64,000 bases of DNA from Diphasiastrum complanatum (taxonomy: Eukaryota; Streptophyta; Lycopodiopsida; Lycopodiales; Lycopodiaceae). Under the pieces are notes generated by a model. The model worked only from the letters and a program-made list of their open reading frames with translations. It had not been told where the DNA came from and did no database searches. The stretch lies in contig CM055094.1 in the NCBI GenBank assembly GCA_029204225.1, forward strand, positions 6,879,990 through 6,943,989, read 5' to 3'. Every line of letters begins with the position of its first letter. Position 1 is the stretch's first letter. Below, in pieces: positions 1 through 11,180 of this stretch. Made by a program: the position numbers and the translations under genes.

Positions 1-13
1 ATACATGAAGACA

Positions 14-883
14 TCACAAAACCATCATCATTTGCATCTTGAACATCCAAAACATCCTCATCAAGAGTAAGATTACCTTGCCTCCTTGTCTGTCTCCTTG
101 ATCTCTCTTCTTCTTGTAGCACTCACTTGCAAAGTGTCCTTTGATGCCACAATAGAAGCACTTGAGATTTGATCTATCCTTCTTTTTGACACTTGAAGAA
201 GCATCCATTTGATCTTGCCCTTTAGACCACTTGCTTTTGGTTTTGCCTTTGAATTTGCCCTTTGTGAACATAGCATCCTCTTGAATTGTCGATGTAGATC
301 CACCTCTTGCTTGAAGCCTATATTCCTCATTGATCAAGATCTCTTGAAGATCCATCAAACTTGACAAAGTCTTTTGAATAGCAATATTTTGAACAATGTT
401 AGCATGAGCATCCAACAAGACTTTAAGAATCACTTGAATAAGCTCTCCTTCCTTAATGTTTTCATCTATGCAAGCTAACTCATCATTCAATGCTTTCATT
501 ATCAAAACAAAAGTACTTGGATTTTCTTCATTATTTTGCAAACAAGAAAAGATTTGTCTTCTTAGAGTCAACACTCTAGAAGTAGACTTGGATTCATAAA
601 GCTTCTTCAATGAATTCCAAGCTTCCAAAGATGATGTGCACTTACCAACTTCCTTGAGAAGTTCATTGATAACATTCATCTTTATCATGTGTAGAGCCTT
701 CTTGGCTCTTTTGTCATACCTCAATTGATCTTGTTGTGTTGTTGGTCTCTCCTCCAAGCCTACAACAATATCCAAAACATCATTCATCTCAAGAAGTGAC
801 TCCATCCTCACTTTCCACAATGAATAGTTACTTGAGGTAAGCCTATCATTGGCTTCCAACATGACTCCAATTGAGGTTGCCAT
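14..883 (-). pseudogene. Ty1/copia gag, family 1 copy A (frameshifted near its C-terminus)
   Basis: This is the Gag nucleocapsid precursor of a plant copia retrotransposon, which packages element RNA into cytoplasmic particles. The start at 883 opens with MATSIGVMLEANDRL and is followed by the SNYSLWKVRMESLL block typical of copia gag (UBN2-type) proteins. A CCHC zinc knuckle (CFYCGIKGHFASEC) lies near residues 240-255. Near 75-90 the frame shifts: the listed frame ends in a Met-rich tail, while another frame continues with a normal acidic gag tail (LDEDVLDVQDANDDG) to the window edge, so a frameshift is inferred. The strand points out of the window, so protease and pol would lie to the left. 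Sister copies of this gag are at 11967-12523 and 63482-63660. Confidence 0.9.
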
Positions 884-1470
884 GTAGCAATGACTTGATC
901 TTCTCTTTCAACCTGCTTCAATGCACAAAGCACTCCTTTGAACAACAACAAATGCTTTCAAAAGAAATCACCAAGATTTGAAACTATCTCACAAATTCTC
1001 TTCTAGCACTTATCCAAACAAATCAACACATAGAATCATGGAATCTTGATCAACCTATGATCTATCCTCAATCTAATGACTTTTGCCACTTCCTAAGATT
1101 GAAACACACTCAAATGAAGTCCAGCAACCTCACTATCTAGAGATCCAATCAAAATTAGGGTTTTGACAAAATCACAAAAAATTGACTATTCCAAATCTAC
1201 ATGCAAATGCTGAAAAATTGATATGCATTCTATAAGCCACCACTTAGGCTGAACCAATGATCTAAAAATCGGCCAAATCCAGTATGTGAATTCAAAAATC
1301 GGAATTGAACAAGTATATTGACCTGTTTAGTGTTTTGATCTACAAAAGATCCAATCTACAAAAGCAAAAAATCTGATTTTGGTGTAGAATCCTCTCTAGC
1401 ATGCTCTAGACTTGATATCTTCACCAAATATTGATAGATCTGATTTTCTCCTTCATAACCTGAAACACAA
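884..1470 (-). other. Untranslated leader between primer-binding site and gag, family 1 copy A
   Basis: About 590 bases between the gag start and the primer-binding site, with no open frame of note. The same leader, recognisably similar, is present in copy B (12524-13111) and on the plus strand in the copy at 62894-63481. It is expected to hold packaging and dimerisation signals, but no specific one is recognised. Confidence 0.7.
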
Positions 1471-1482
1471 GCTCTGATACCA
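1471..1482 (-). other. Primer-binding site (initiator-Met tRNA), family 1 copy A
   Basis: On the minus strand this reads TGGTATCAGAGC, the standard plant copia primer-binding site complementary to the 3' end of initiator-Met tRNA. It directly abuts the CA end of the LTR at 1483 with no spacer, which fixes the LTR/internal boundary. Confidence 0.92.
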
Positions 1483-1649
1483 TGTGAAAGATTTCAGATC
1501 CTTAAGATCCAATCTACTTGAATGATCTTTGGTTAGAAAGAGAAATACACTACCAATCTCACCAATGTAGAAAAATCAGCATCTACACACAATTTGAGAT
1601 GCAAACACTAATAGAACTTGATCAAACTTGAATGAAATGATTATGTACT
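1483..1649 (-). repeat. Truncated 5' LTR of family 1 copy A (first 167 bp only)
   Basis: In plus orientation it begins TGTGAAAGATTTCAG and matches the first 167 bp of the solo LTR at 2497-3146 with three substitutions and no indels. At 1649/1650 the LTR stops abruptly and integrase-coding sequence of a different copia element on the opposite strand begins. About 480 bp of LTR is missing, so this is a deletion or recombination junction rather than an LTR end. Confidence 0.88.
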
Positions 1650-2496
1650 ATGAAGGTTGCATTTTGGGAAAACAACATAGAGAGGTGTTTCCCAAAAGTG
1701 GAGCAAGGAGAGCCAGGTGCATCCTAGATCCTGTCCACAATGATCTATGTGGACCAATGCAGACTAGATCTCTTAGTGGCTGCTATTACTTTATTATTTT
1801 TATTGATGATTATAGTAGATGCATTTGGATGTATTTCATAAACAAGAAATCGGACGCTTTTGCTAAGTTTAGGGAATTCAAGGCATTAGTTGAAAAGCAA
1901 ACAGGAAGTTACATCAAGACTTAGAGATCTGATGGAGGTGGTGAGTATTTTTCAACAGAATTTATTGATTTTTGAAAAGATCAAGGGATCAAGAGGCAAA
2001 CTACAACACCTTATTCATCGCAGCAAAACGGAGTTGCAGAGCGAAAGAATAGATCCATTGTTGAGATGGCCAGCGCAATGCTCAAAAGAAAGGGTATGCC
2101 AAACATCTTTTGGGCAGAAGCTTGCAGCACAACTACGCACATCCTGAATCGGTGTCCTACGAAATTTGTGAAAGGTAAGACACCTCACAAAGCTTTTATT
2201 GGAAAGAAATCTAATATTTCTCATTTGAGAGTATTTGGTTGTGATGCGTATGCTCATAGTCCTGATGAGAAACGAAGGAAATTGGATGCAAAACCTATCA
2301 AGTGTATTTTTCTTGGATATGATGAGAAGGCCAAGGCATATAAGATGTATGATACAAATGCACAGAAACTTGTGATTTCTAGGGATGCTACATTTGATGA
2401 GATGGGTCAAGGTGAACAATTTGAAGAAATCACTAAACCTTTTGATGAGGGAGAGGAAGTACAAGTCAAGAAAGAAGTGGATTTTGATGCAGAGGA
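1650..2496 (+). pseudogene. Ty1/copia integrase region, family 2 element (split by a solo LTR)
   Basis: Encodes most of a copia integrase, which would insert element cDNA into chromosomes. The DDE landmarks are visible in order: HNDLCGPM, then SDGGGEY, then QQNGVAERKNR, followed by the HLRVFGCDAYAH and KCIFLGYDEKAKAYK blocks of the C-terminal region. Two in-frame stops interrupt the catalytic core (just before SDGGGEY and after STEFIDF). The N-terminal zinc-binding HHCC part is almost gone; the reading starts at YEGCILGKQHRE right at the LTR junction. The same element resumes in frame at 3152 after the solo LTR, so 1650-2496 and 3147-4582 are one broken polyprotein. Confidence 0.9.
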
Positions 2497-3146
2497 TGTG
2501 AAAGATTTCAGATCCTTAAGACCCAATTTATTTGAATGATCTTTGGTTAGAAAGAGAAATACACTACCAATCTCACCAATGTAGAAAAATCAGCATCTAC
2601 ACACAATTTGAGATGCAAACACTAATAGAACTTGATCAAACTTGAATGAAATGATTATGTACTGTTGCTGTCCATACAAAACCAGCAAGCTACTGTATTT
2701 CACACGTGTGGATCCAAAAATAGCAAATATAGATCATTCTACACATAGAATTGCAAGCAATCACCAAGATGGTGCACCAATGGATAATAGAACCCAAGAG
2801 GACCATGTATAAGCATGAAATGAGATAGAGAAGAGAGAAGATGACTCTCTCCACAAGTTAATTTCTTTTATAGCAGGTCCAAACCCTATTTGGCCACTTG
2901 GCTTTCCCACCAAAATGCTAACCCGACTAGTTTTGGGTCTAGATTCAATGTACCCAACTTATTCAAATTGAATCTACTCAAACTCGCATTCTATCTTTCC
3001 CACACTTTCAAAAAGTGTTTATTCAAATGAAATTTAGACTAATGAACTTTGAAAAGTCAACCTCTAAGTCTAAAACAAGTTTTGGCCCCAATATGTCAAA
3101 TATGGAAATATTGCAAAATGTGATGAAACTAACTGAATCTTTCACA
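2497..3146 (-). mobile_element. Solo LTR, copia family 1, nested in the family 2 element
   Basis: A 650-bp LTR with imperfect terminal inverted repeats (TGTGAAAGATTTCAG at the left, TGAATCTTTCACA at the right). It interrupts the acidic linker between integrase and reverse transcriptase of the plus-strand copia element. The flanking pentamers GAGGA (2492-2496) and AAGGA (3147-3151) look like a target-site duplication with one later substitution; removing the LTR and one pentamer restores the host frame. No internal region is present, so it is the product of LTR-LTR recombination after insertion. Confidence 0.92.
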
Positions 3147-4582
3147 AAGGATCCAATGGAAAAAGATAAGTTTGAAGCTGAAATCCCTGAAAGAGTACCT
3201 AAATGGTACTTATTAGTCACAGGTGATGCTAAGAAGGGAGATACTCCCGAATCTAACGAACAGAGAGAGCTTAAAAGGTCAAGCAGAAATTGGAAACCTC
3301 CTGCAAGATTAGAAATGAATCTAGCCCTAATGGGTTCTGTGCTAAAGGCTCAAGAACCAAAAATCTTTCATGAAGCAAATGAGCACAAGGAGTGACGTGC
3401 ACCAATGGAAACAGAAATGGAGGCCATATCAAAAAATAGGACGTGGAACTTGGTTGAGCTACCTGAGGGTAAGACGCCTATCACTTGCAAATGGATTTAT
3501 AAGATCAAATATGGAACAGATGGGCAACTCAACAAGTACAAAGCACGGTTGGTTGCAAGAGGATTTGAGCAGCAAGAAGGCATTGATTTCGAGGAAACCT
3601 TCGCACCCGTAGCTAAGATGGTAACTATACGTTCTATCATTGCTATTTCTACTTTCCATGGTTGGAAGATCCAACAAATGGATGTTAAATCTATTTTTCT
3701 TAATGGAGTGCTGGATGAAGAGGTGTATTTAGTACAACCTCAAGGATTTGTTGAGCCAGGGAGAGAGCATCTTGTTTGTAATCTCAACAAAGCTATCTAT
3801 GGATTAAAGCAAGCGCCACAGGTGTGGTACTCTTGCATTGATGATCACTTCAAGCGAAGGGAAATGGTAAAGAGTAAGGCTGATCCTAATCTTTACATTC
3901 TAAAGCAAGATTCAGATATAGTGCTCATTGTTTTGTACGTGGATGATTTGATTATTACGAGAAGTAATGGGAGCTTAATTGATGAAATCAAATCAGATCC
4001 AATACTTTTGACATGAGTGATCTAGGATTGATGCACTATTGTCTTGGCATTGAAGTATGGCAAAAGGAAGAGGTTGTCTTTCTTACACAAAGCAAGTATG
4101 CACAAGATTTGCTTTATAAGTTCAATATGCAGGACTGTAAGCCTTTGAGTACATCAATGGATGTCAACATGAAGCTTACTGCATATGATGAATCTGAGAA
4201 AGTAGATGCTTACTTGTACAGACAGCTGGTGGGTAGTTTGATCTATTTGACACACACACGACCTGATATTTCTTATGTCGTTGGTGTTGTTAGTCAATTT
4301 ATGCAAGATCCTAGTCAAGCACACTACAAGTCTACTAAACGTATTCTCAGGTACATTCGAGGGACGTTGAATTTTGGTTTGAAGTATGATCAGCCTGAAG
4401 CGCCAATGTTGGTAGGTTACACAGATGCTGATTGGGCAGGTAATATTGATGATAGAAGATCTACCAGTGGTCATACATTCAGTTATGGTACAACTGCAAT
4501 TTCATGGAGCAGCAAAAAGCAAGCTACAGTGGCCTTATCTTCGACGGAAGCTGAATATCATGCACTCAGCAATGATGAATGA
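3147..4582 (+). pseudogene. Ty1/copia reverse transcriptase-RNase H, family 2 element
   Basis: Continuation of the split family 2 polyprotein. The RT starts near 3405 and shows the block NRTWNLVELPEGK, the motif LVARGFEQQEGIDFEETFAP, and the active site YVDDLIITR near 3940. The frame shifts at about 4010 (TGA), and the RT thumb and RNase H continue in the next frame from MSDLGLMHYCLGIEV through YTDADWAGNIDDRRSTSG to STEAEYHALSN. RNase H is cut off at about 4580, where minus-strand gypsy gag sequence begins, so the last RNase H helix, polypurine tract and 3' LTR are missing. Confidence 0.93.
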
Positions 4583-5916
4583 TTGATAGTGCTTATCATA
4601 TCTTTGACAACAGTCATGACAGAATGGTACAAATTTCTCTTTATTTGGACATTCTGCAACTCTGTGATTTTCTCCACATGCAAAGCATCCAAGTGGTGCT
4701 CTGGTCCAATTTCTAGATGCTTGTATGTTGCGTGGCAGCAAAAATAGCATACTGTTATGAAGATCCACCTTCTTGATCATTACCATAGCTCCATTGCTCG
4801 GTACTTCTATACGGTTCTGGTTCCATCAAATTGGCAGGAGGAGCGGAGTGCTTTGGTGGGACAGGTAAGGCTAAACGTTCTAGGTATCCAAGAGCAGATT
4901 GTCGAGGTCTGGCTACTGAATTTTCTCCATACTGTGGTTCTTGATATCCCATTTGGGCATACCGTTGCTGAATTATCCGAGGATTGAAGTTGCAAAAAGT
5001 AGTCTCATGATCAGGCGAATTACACAAATGGCATACACTGATTTTCATTTTGCTTTTTCAATTGAGGACACCCATTCACTGTGTAATTTCCTGTACAAAT
5101 AGAACTCCAGACATTTTTCCTAGTAGGAAAAGTCTTCGCAAACTTCTCAGGTTTCTTGTTCGCTTTTCCATGAAAATCTTCCAATGCTTTGATCTTCTCA
5201 TCAAATTGTGACTGCAACTTTTCCATATGTTTCTACTGGTTCTTCCCGAGTTCCTCAAACTCATTGAGCATCATTTCTGTAGTAGCGTTGACATTCGTTG
5301 ATGCAATAGTCATGGATGTTGTAGTGGTCTGTCTTGATGTATAAGGCAACATACTGATATTCAGCTCATCATCTGAATCTTCATCCTCCTCCCGAATTGC
5401 ATCATCCATAGCATTTTGCAAGAGTTCATACTCATGATGGCATTTCAGCTCACGTTTGATCCGTTTAGATAAACCTAACAAAAATCACATAATCATGGCA
5501 TTTTTGTTAATCAGCTCAAGTTCACACTCATATCTGAGGCATTTCACCCATTCAATGTAATCTCGAACCATTTCCCGCTTTCTCATTTTAATTTTACTTA
5601 AAAGTAGAAAACGATTTTCCATAAACTTCCGAGGTTTGAACCGTGTGATAAGGGATCTTTTAACAATCTCCCAATCTGCATGCCCAGTTTCATCTTTATT
5701 ATACTACCAATCTTGCGATGCATCTGTTAAGGCCATAGGAAAAAGCTTAAGTTTATCTTGGGAAAAATTTTTGCCATAGACTCCACAAGATTCAGCATAG
5801 ATTTAAAGAAATCTAACTGGATCTGTTAATTCATTATATTTTGGTAGATCCAAACGAGATGCTCTTCTAACAATAATTGGATAGACTTCCTGAGGAGCAC
5901 CTCCAGGGGCAGCCAT
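4577..5916 (-). pseudogene. Ty3/gypsy-type gag with three cysteine clusters (degenerate)
   Basis: Reading from an ATG at 5916 (MAAPGGAPQEVYP), the retrotrans_gag capsid region is recognisable (DLPKYNELTDPVRFL, LITRFKPRKFMENR, MVRDYIEWVKCLRYECEL, GLSKRIKREL). It is broken by at least four stops and two or more frame changes. A coiled-coil-like Glu/Lys segment near 5226-5100 is followed by three cysteine clusters: a degenerate one (SICTGNYTVNGCP), a CCHC knuckle (CHLCNSPDHETTFC) and a second CCHC (CFACGENHRVAEC). Its 3' end abuts the truncated RNase H of the family 2 copia element. Assignment to gypsy rather than another gag class rests on the capsid motifs and is less certain than for the copia pieces. 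Confidence 0.68.
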
Positions 5917-7050
5917 CTTCACAGATTCAAATCAAACAGACAATGAGATTGGATCTAGACTTTTCAGTCAAAAATTATCTTAGATCAGATCTGCTAGATC
6001 TATTCCACTTTTCAAGAATCAAATTTCTATATCGTGAAAAAGATTTCGAAATTCAATCAATTGATACTTCTCAAAAAATGAAAAATTTCTCAGAATCCAA
6101 ATCAGAATGTATCAGATTTGACCAAACTTTGATAGAGACTTGATCTGAAAAATCAAAACTTAAAAATATTACTGACGAAGGTTGGCTCGAAGAAGATTTA
6201 GCAGTGCTATTTTGAAAAAAAAAAAAACTCTCTGATCAGGTTTTTCTGACAATTTCTATGGAAATAACCTTCACCGAACTCTCAAATTCAAAATCTGACA
6301 CAAATAAAGCTAGAGTAAACCCGGCGAAGGTTTCTGACATAAAAAAACACAGTTTATGTAGTTTGGCGAGGTAAAAATCAACATTTTCTATGATCTGGAT
6401 AGGAAAAATGTTCGTCGAACTCAAAAATAGTATTTTATTATAAATAGAATGTTATGGGAACTCGACGAAGGTTTTGGTGAAGAATCAAGAGCAATACTGG
6501 TATTTTTGCAAAAAAGAGTCTTTTTTGACGAAAATATGACAATATGACAACTGATCCTCTGAGAAAACCTTCTATTTCTGATATTATTCTTTGCTGACCT
6601 GGCAGTAGATAGATCTGAATCACACCTATGCACAGTGAATTGGATGAAAGTTCTTTTTCTGTATTTTTAGAGTTTTGATTATTTTTTGATGGTTTTTTCA
6701 ATGTTTTTGGAAAACTGTTGGGAAGGATTGTTCGTTCTTCAAACTGGAGGTTCTGTGACTAAAATCAAAGGTTTCTGCAACTCGACAAAAGTTTCTTAAT
6801 AAGAAAAAAAAGTTATCAGTTCTGATGACGATTTTTGTCTCCTTTTGACCAAAGTCTTGCAGATTTGACCGATTTTTTTTGTTTTTTCTGATATCTCAGA
6901 TCCAAATGGATCTTAAGATTGGTGATTTGAATAGCTTTCTCTCAATCAAATTAGATTTCAAACAAGCAAATCCACTCAAATCAAACAAAATCACTCAAAA
7001 CTAACCCTAAATGCAGATCTAACACTATTCATGCAACGAGTAGACATAGT
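5917..7050 (-). other. Leader/possible LTR of the gypsy-type element, with a recurring GACGAAGGTT motif
   Basis: About 1.1 kb upstream of the gypsy-type gag with no convincing coding. A motif close to CGACGAAGGTTT recurs with variation near 6174, 6322, 6463 and 6782 (plus orientation) and inverted near 6266 and 6409. No primer-binding site or LTR edge was recognised. The stretch ends against a minus-strand copia fragment near 7060. Confidence 0.45.
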
Positions 7051-7079
7051 CTCATAAACAATGGTTGGTTCCTGCACAA

Positions 7080-7720
7080 AGTAGCAGGCCAGATCATCCA
7101 TAAATCTGGATGGAGGCTATTCGGTCCTCTGATGTGGGTTGACTCGTTGAAGTTCTGACTCATTGTCTGAGTCATTGTCGTTATTAAGCAATTGAATCTC
7201 GGATCGAAATTGTTTGGTTGCTCGATCCTTGGGTCAAACTTATCAGCAACTTTTCCTTTGAGGTCGATGACAAAAATGACATCTCTACTGGTGAGTGCCT
7301 TGCGATATCCAAATTGTAAAGTTTGTATGCCTTGTGATTTTTAGAATAGCCGATGAAGATTGTCTTCCTGCTCTTATCGTCCAGCTTTCTTCGTAGATCT
7401 TCAGGGATCTGAGTGAACGCGATGCATCCAAACACTCAAATATTTTTGAGTGATGGTTTCAATCTTTCCACACCTCATAAGGTTTTTTGCCATTTAGGGC
7501 TTTGGTGATGGATCGATTCTGCAAATAGGCAGCTGTAGTAATAGCTTTTGTCCAATTTTTTTTTGGAAGAGAGACATGGGCCATCATTCTCTTGGCACTT
7601 TCAATGAGTGTCTGATTCTTCCGTTCAGCTACTTAAGGCACCTTTTGCTTTTTCATCTTCTTTGTCTTTTTCCCTTCATGAAGAATGCAATACACGACTT
7701 TGCATGCTATCTAAAAATCT
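7080..7720 (-). pseudogene. Ty1/copia integrase C-terminal fragment
   Basis: On the minus strand, a degenerate catalytic-end region with an ESAKRMMAHVSLPKK-like block near 7640-7560 is followed by NRSITKALNGKKPYEVW, then MFGCIAFTQIPEDLRRKLD and IFIGYSKNHKAYKLYN, then an acidic linker (NDSDNESELQRVNP). Stops occur between blocks. The catalytic core and all of RT are absent. It belongs to a different copia lineage from the elements on either side. Confidence 0.78.
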
Positions 7721-7756
7721 GCATGTCATCATAATTGAACCTATCTAACTCACCAG

Positions 7757-10700
7757 GTCCCAACACCACATCAGTTGATGTACTTCATGAAATCTCTACC
7801 GACGTCCTATCAGTCGCTGAGAATGCTCATACTGAGTCTACCAGATATGACATTCGACAAAGCAGTCGGTCTTGTCGCTGATGAGAGACTGATGAGAGAT
7901 GAAGGAGAGGGAAGCAGTGATCAAGAGAAGGCTCTCTTCACGAAAGGAAAGAAGAAGAACAAAAACAAGCCAAGATTTGAGAAGATGAAGGCCTTGAATC
8001 AGCAATCTTTTTCCTACGATCACTGCCACAAACCACTGTACGGCCAACAAATGCTAGTTCAATCCAGCAATACCTTGCATGCACTACAAGAAGAAAGGGC
8101 ATTCTGCATATGACTGCAGATTCAACCCAAAAAGGAAAAACAAAGCTGAAAAGGCAAACATTGCAGAGTCATGAAAGGATGCTGAAAGAGGTGACGAAGC
8201 TTTCACGATACTCAATGAAGCTTCGACAAGCTACTCCGAACATGACTACGATGTGGTCATCGATTCATGAACAACATCACACATAACCTGCAACAAGAAG
8301 ATCTTGATCAACTTTTGCGAACTCAAAAATGACAGAGCGGTGATTCTAGGCGATGGAAGCAGACACGATGTCAAGGGCATCAGCTCTCTACAACTATGAA
8401 CACTGTCAGGCCAAGCAGAACTACCATGAGCACTCTATGTGCCCTCACTCAGAAAGGATCTACTATTAGTATCCAAGATGGCAGATTTAGGCATTCGAGT
8501 TTTGTTCGACAACAACACTTGTCGTATGATCGAGAAGACAACAAACAAGTTGCTGACAGTCGGATGCAGAGAAGAAAATCTCTACCAGGACAAAATAATC
8601 GGCAACTCTGAAAGCATATTAAATGATTCAGAAAACGAAGATCAGCTCTCAAGGCTGAGTTCTGTGAAGCTTATCAGAAAGGCAAGCAACATCAGAATCC
8701 ATTCACACATGAGGGAAGAAGAGCCAAAGAAGTTCTTGAGCTTGTCCACTCTGATTTGTGTGGACCGATGAAAACAGATTCGCTCTCAGGTTCGAGATAT
8801 TTTCTAACATTCATAGATCATTTCAGTCGAATGACCATCATCTACTACTTGAAGAAGAAATCCGAAATATTTGATTCTTTCAAGAAGTTCGTGGCATTCG
8901 CAGAACGACACACCTCGAAGAAGATACAGATCCTTAGATTTGACAATGGAGGTGAATACAAAAGCACAGAATTCTCAAGATTCTACGAAGAACAGGGGAT
9001 CAAACACCAGTTCACTCCTGCATACACACAAGAATACAATGGTGTGGCATAAAGAAGAAACAGAACGCTAGTCGAAGGAGCCAGATGCATGATGGCACAG
9101 GCTCAATTGTCAGGTCAATTATGGGCCAAGGCAATACTTGCAACTGTACACTTGCAGAACAGATCTACAACGACAACACTGGAGAACAAAACACCATACG
9201 AAATGTGGACAGGCAGAAAGCCTTGTCTGTCATATGTACGGTCGGCTACTCGAACGGAAGACATGTGTACAGACTCTACGATCCAACCACGAAGAAGGTT
9301 GTTTCGAGCATAGATGTGAAGTTCGATGAGTCCACATTCCCTGGACTGAAAGACAAAAGAGGCCATGAGATCTTCACATTGCTGCCTATTCAAGAGGGAG
9401 ATCGAGGACATACATCAAATCAGAATGCAGAGCCCCAGATTCCAGAGCAGCAGGAAGCAGAGGATCAACCCCACGAACAAGAAATGTTCGAGCAGTGACG
9501 AAATGAACCTTGAAGGTCAACAAGACAAAGAAGACCTCCAGACCGCTATTCTGACAATCTTCAATGGAGTGAAGACACGCAGTTTGAGTATTGAAGCTTC
9601 ACAAAAGAGCCAACAACATGCTAAGAAGTATCCAGAGTCCAGAGGGAGAATTCTGGAAGCATGCAATGTTAGAGGAGATCGAGTCGATGAGGCAAAACGA
9701 GGCATGGACATTAGAGCCACTGCCAAAAAACAAAAAAATAGTCTACTGCAAGTGGGTGTACAAGAAAAAGCTAAAATCAGATGGCACTATTGGCCGCTAC
9801 AAGGCAAGGCTTGTCGCAAAGGGCTACACACAGAGATATGGTGTTGACTATTTCGACAAATATTTGCCCATGGTGAAGATGACAAGCATAAGGCTACTCC
9901 TTGCATATGCCACACAGTACAATCTGGAAATTCACCAGATTGATGTGAAAACAGCCTTTCTCCATGGAGATCTAGAGGAGGACATTTTCATGAAGCAACC
10001 TGAAGGCTATGAAGACCCCGACAACAGACAATATGTCTGTCGATTGCAGAGATGCATCTACGGTCTAAAACATGCAAAAAGCTTGACGGTCTTATAAAGT
10101 ATCTAGACTTCAACCCTACTCAAGTAGACTGTAATGTCTACATCAAAAGAGTAGAAAAGGATTTTGTGATACTAACCATTTTTGTGGATGATTCGCTGAT
10201 GATAGGAAATTCCTTGATGCTGATCAAAGACTCAAAGACACAAAGAGTCAGATTTCTGAAAGCTACGAGATCACAGATCTTGGAGAAGCAACAAAATGCC
10301 TAGGGTTGGAGATCAGAAGAGATCGAACAAATGGCAAAATGCACTTGAGTCAGTCAGAATACGCCAGAAAAGTGCAGAAGCAGTACCACATGATGGACTG
10401 CAAAGAGAAAGCCACACCAATGATAGCTGGAGCCAAGCTCACGAAATATGATTGCCCAAAAACATAAGAGGAATAATAGAAGATGGCAGGTATACCCTAC
10501 CAGAACTTAATCGAGAGTTTGATATACTTGACAATTTGTACCAGATCGGATTTGGCCTTCTCTGTTTACACATTGAGCCAATTCTATTCCAATCCTGGTC
10601 TAGCACATTGGCAAATGGCCAAACGAATCCTACAGTATCTGAAGGGTACCCAAAATATTGGATTAACCTACAGAGCTAGAAACGAGGAGAAAGGATTCGA

Positions 10701-11166
10701 GCTGCATCACTACAGTGATGCGAGCTGGGTGAGCTGCAAGGATGACAGCAAGTCCATTACTGGAGGATGTACAATCGCGTGCGGAGCTGCAATCAGCTGA
10801 ATATGCAAAAAGCAAACCCTGGCAGCTCAATCCTCTTGCGAAGCTGAGTATGTCGCAGCCTCGAAAGTGGCGAATGAGGTAGTGTGGCTACAGATGATGT
10901 TGGAGGCTATTGGGATACCACAAGAGGGAGCGAGCACGATGATGATGGGCTCTCAGAGTGACATCTATCTGTCCCAGGATCCTGTATTTCATTCAAAGAT
11001 GAAGCACATATTCTGAAGTACCATCACATTCTAGATTTGATTTCGAAAGGAGAGATCCAGGTCTAGTTCATAAAGTCAAAAAGTATGATTGCAAATCTCC
11101 TCACGAAACCGCTCGACAAGCCAAGCAAAGAGGAGTGGCAATTGGATTAAACGATAAAAGCTGCAA
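7757..11166 (+). pseudogene. Ty1/copia polyprotein remnant, element C (gag C-terminus to RNase H)
   Basis: In order: the C-terminal part of gag (MMYFMKSLPTSYQSLRMLI near 7775), an eroded zinc knuckle, a protease whose DSG triad reads D-S-stop near 8267 (GATTCATGA), the pre-integrase segment (VPSLRKDLLLVSKMADLGI), integrase (VHSDLCGPM, RFDNGGEY; the catalytic Glu codon in NGVAERRNR is TAA near 9051), an internal deletion near 9240, then RT from 9591 (CKWVYKKKLKSDGTIGRYK; active-site FVDDSLMIG near 10183) and RNase H from 10483 (HYSDASWVSCKDD) to about 11160. Stops and frameshifts lie throughout, so it is not functional. The gag N-terminus and 5' LTR are missing; upstream lies an unrelated inverted copia fragment. 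Confidence 0.92.
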
Positions 11167-11180
11167 GGTTCAAGAGGGAG

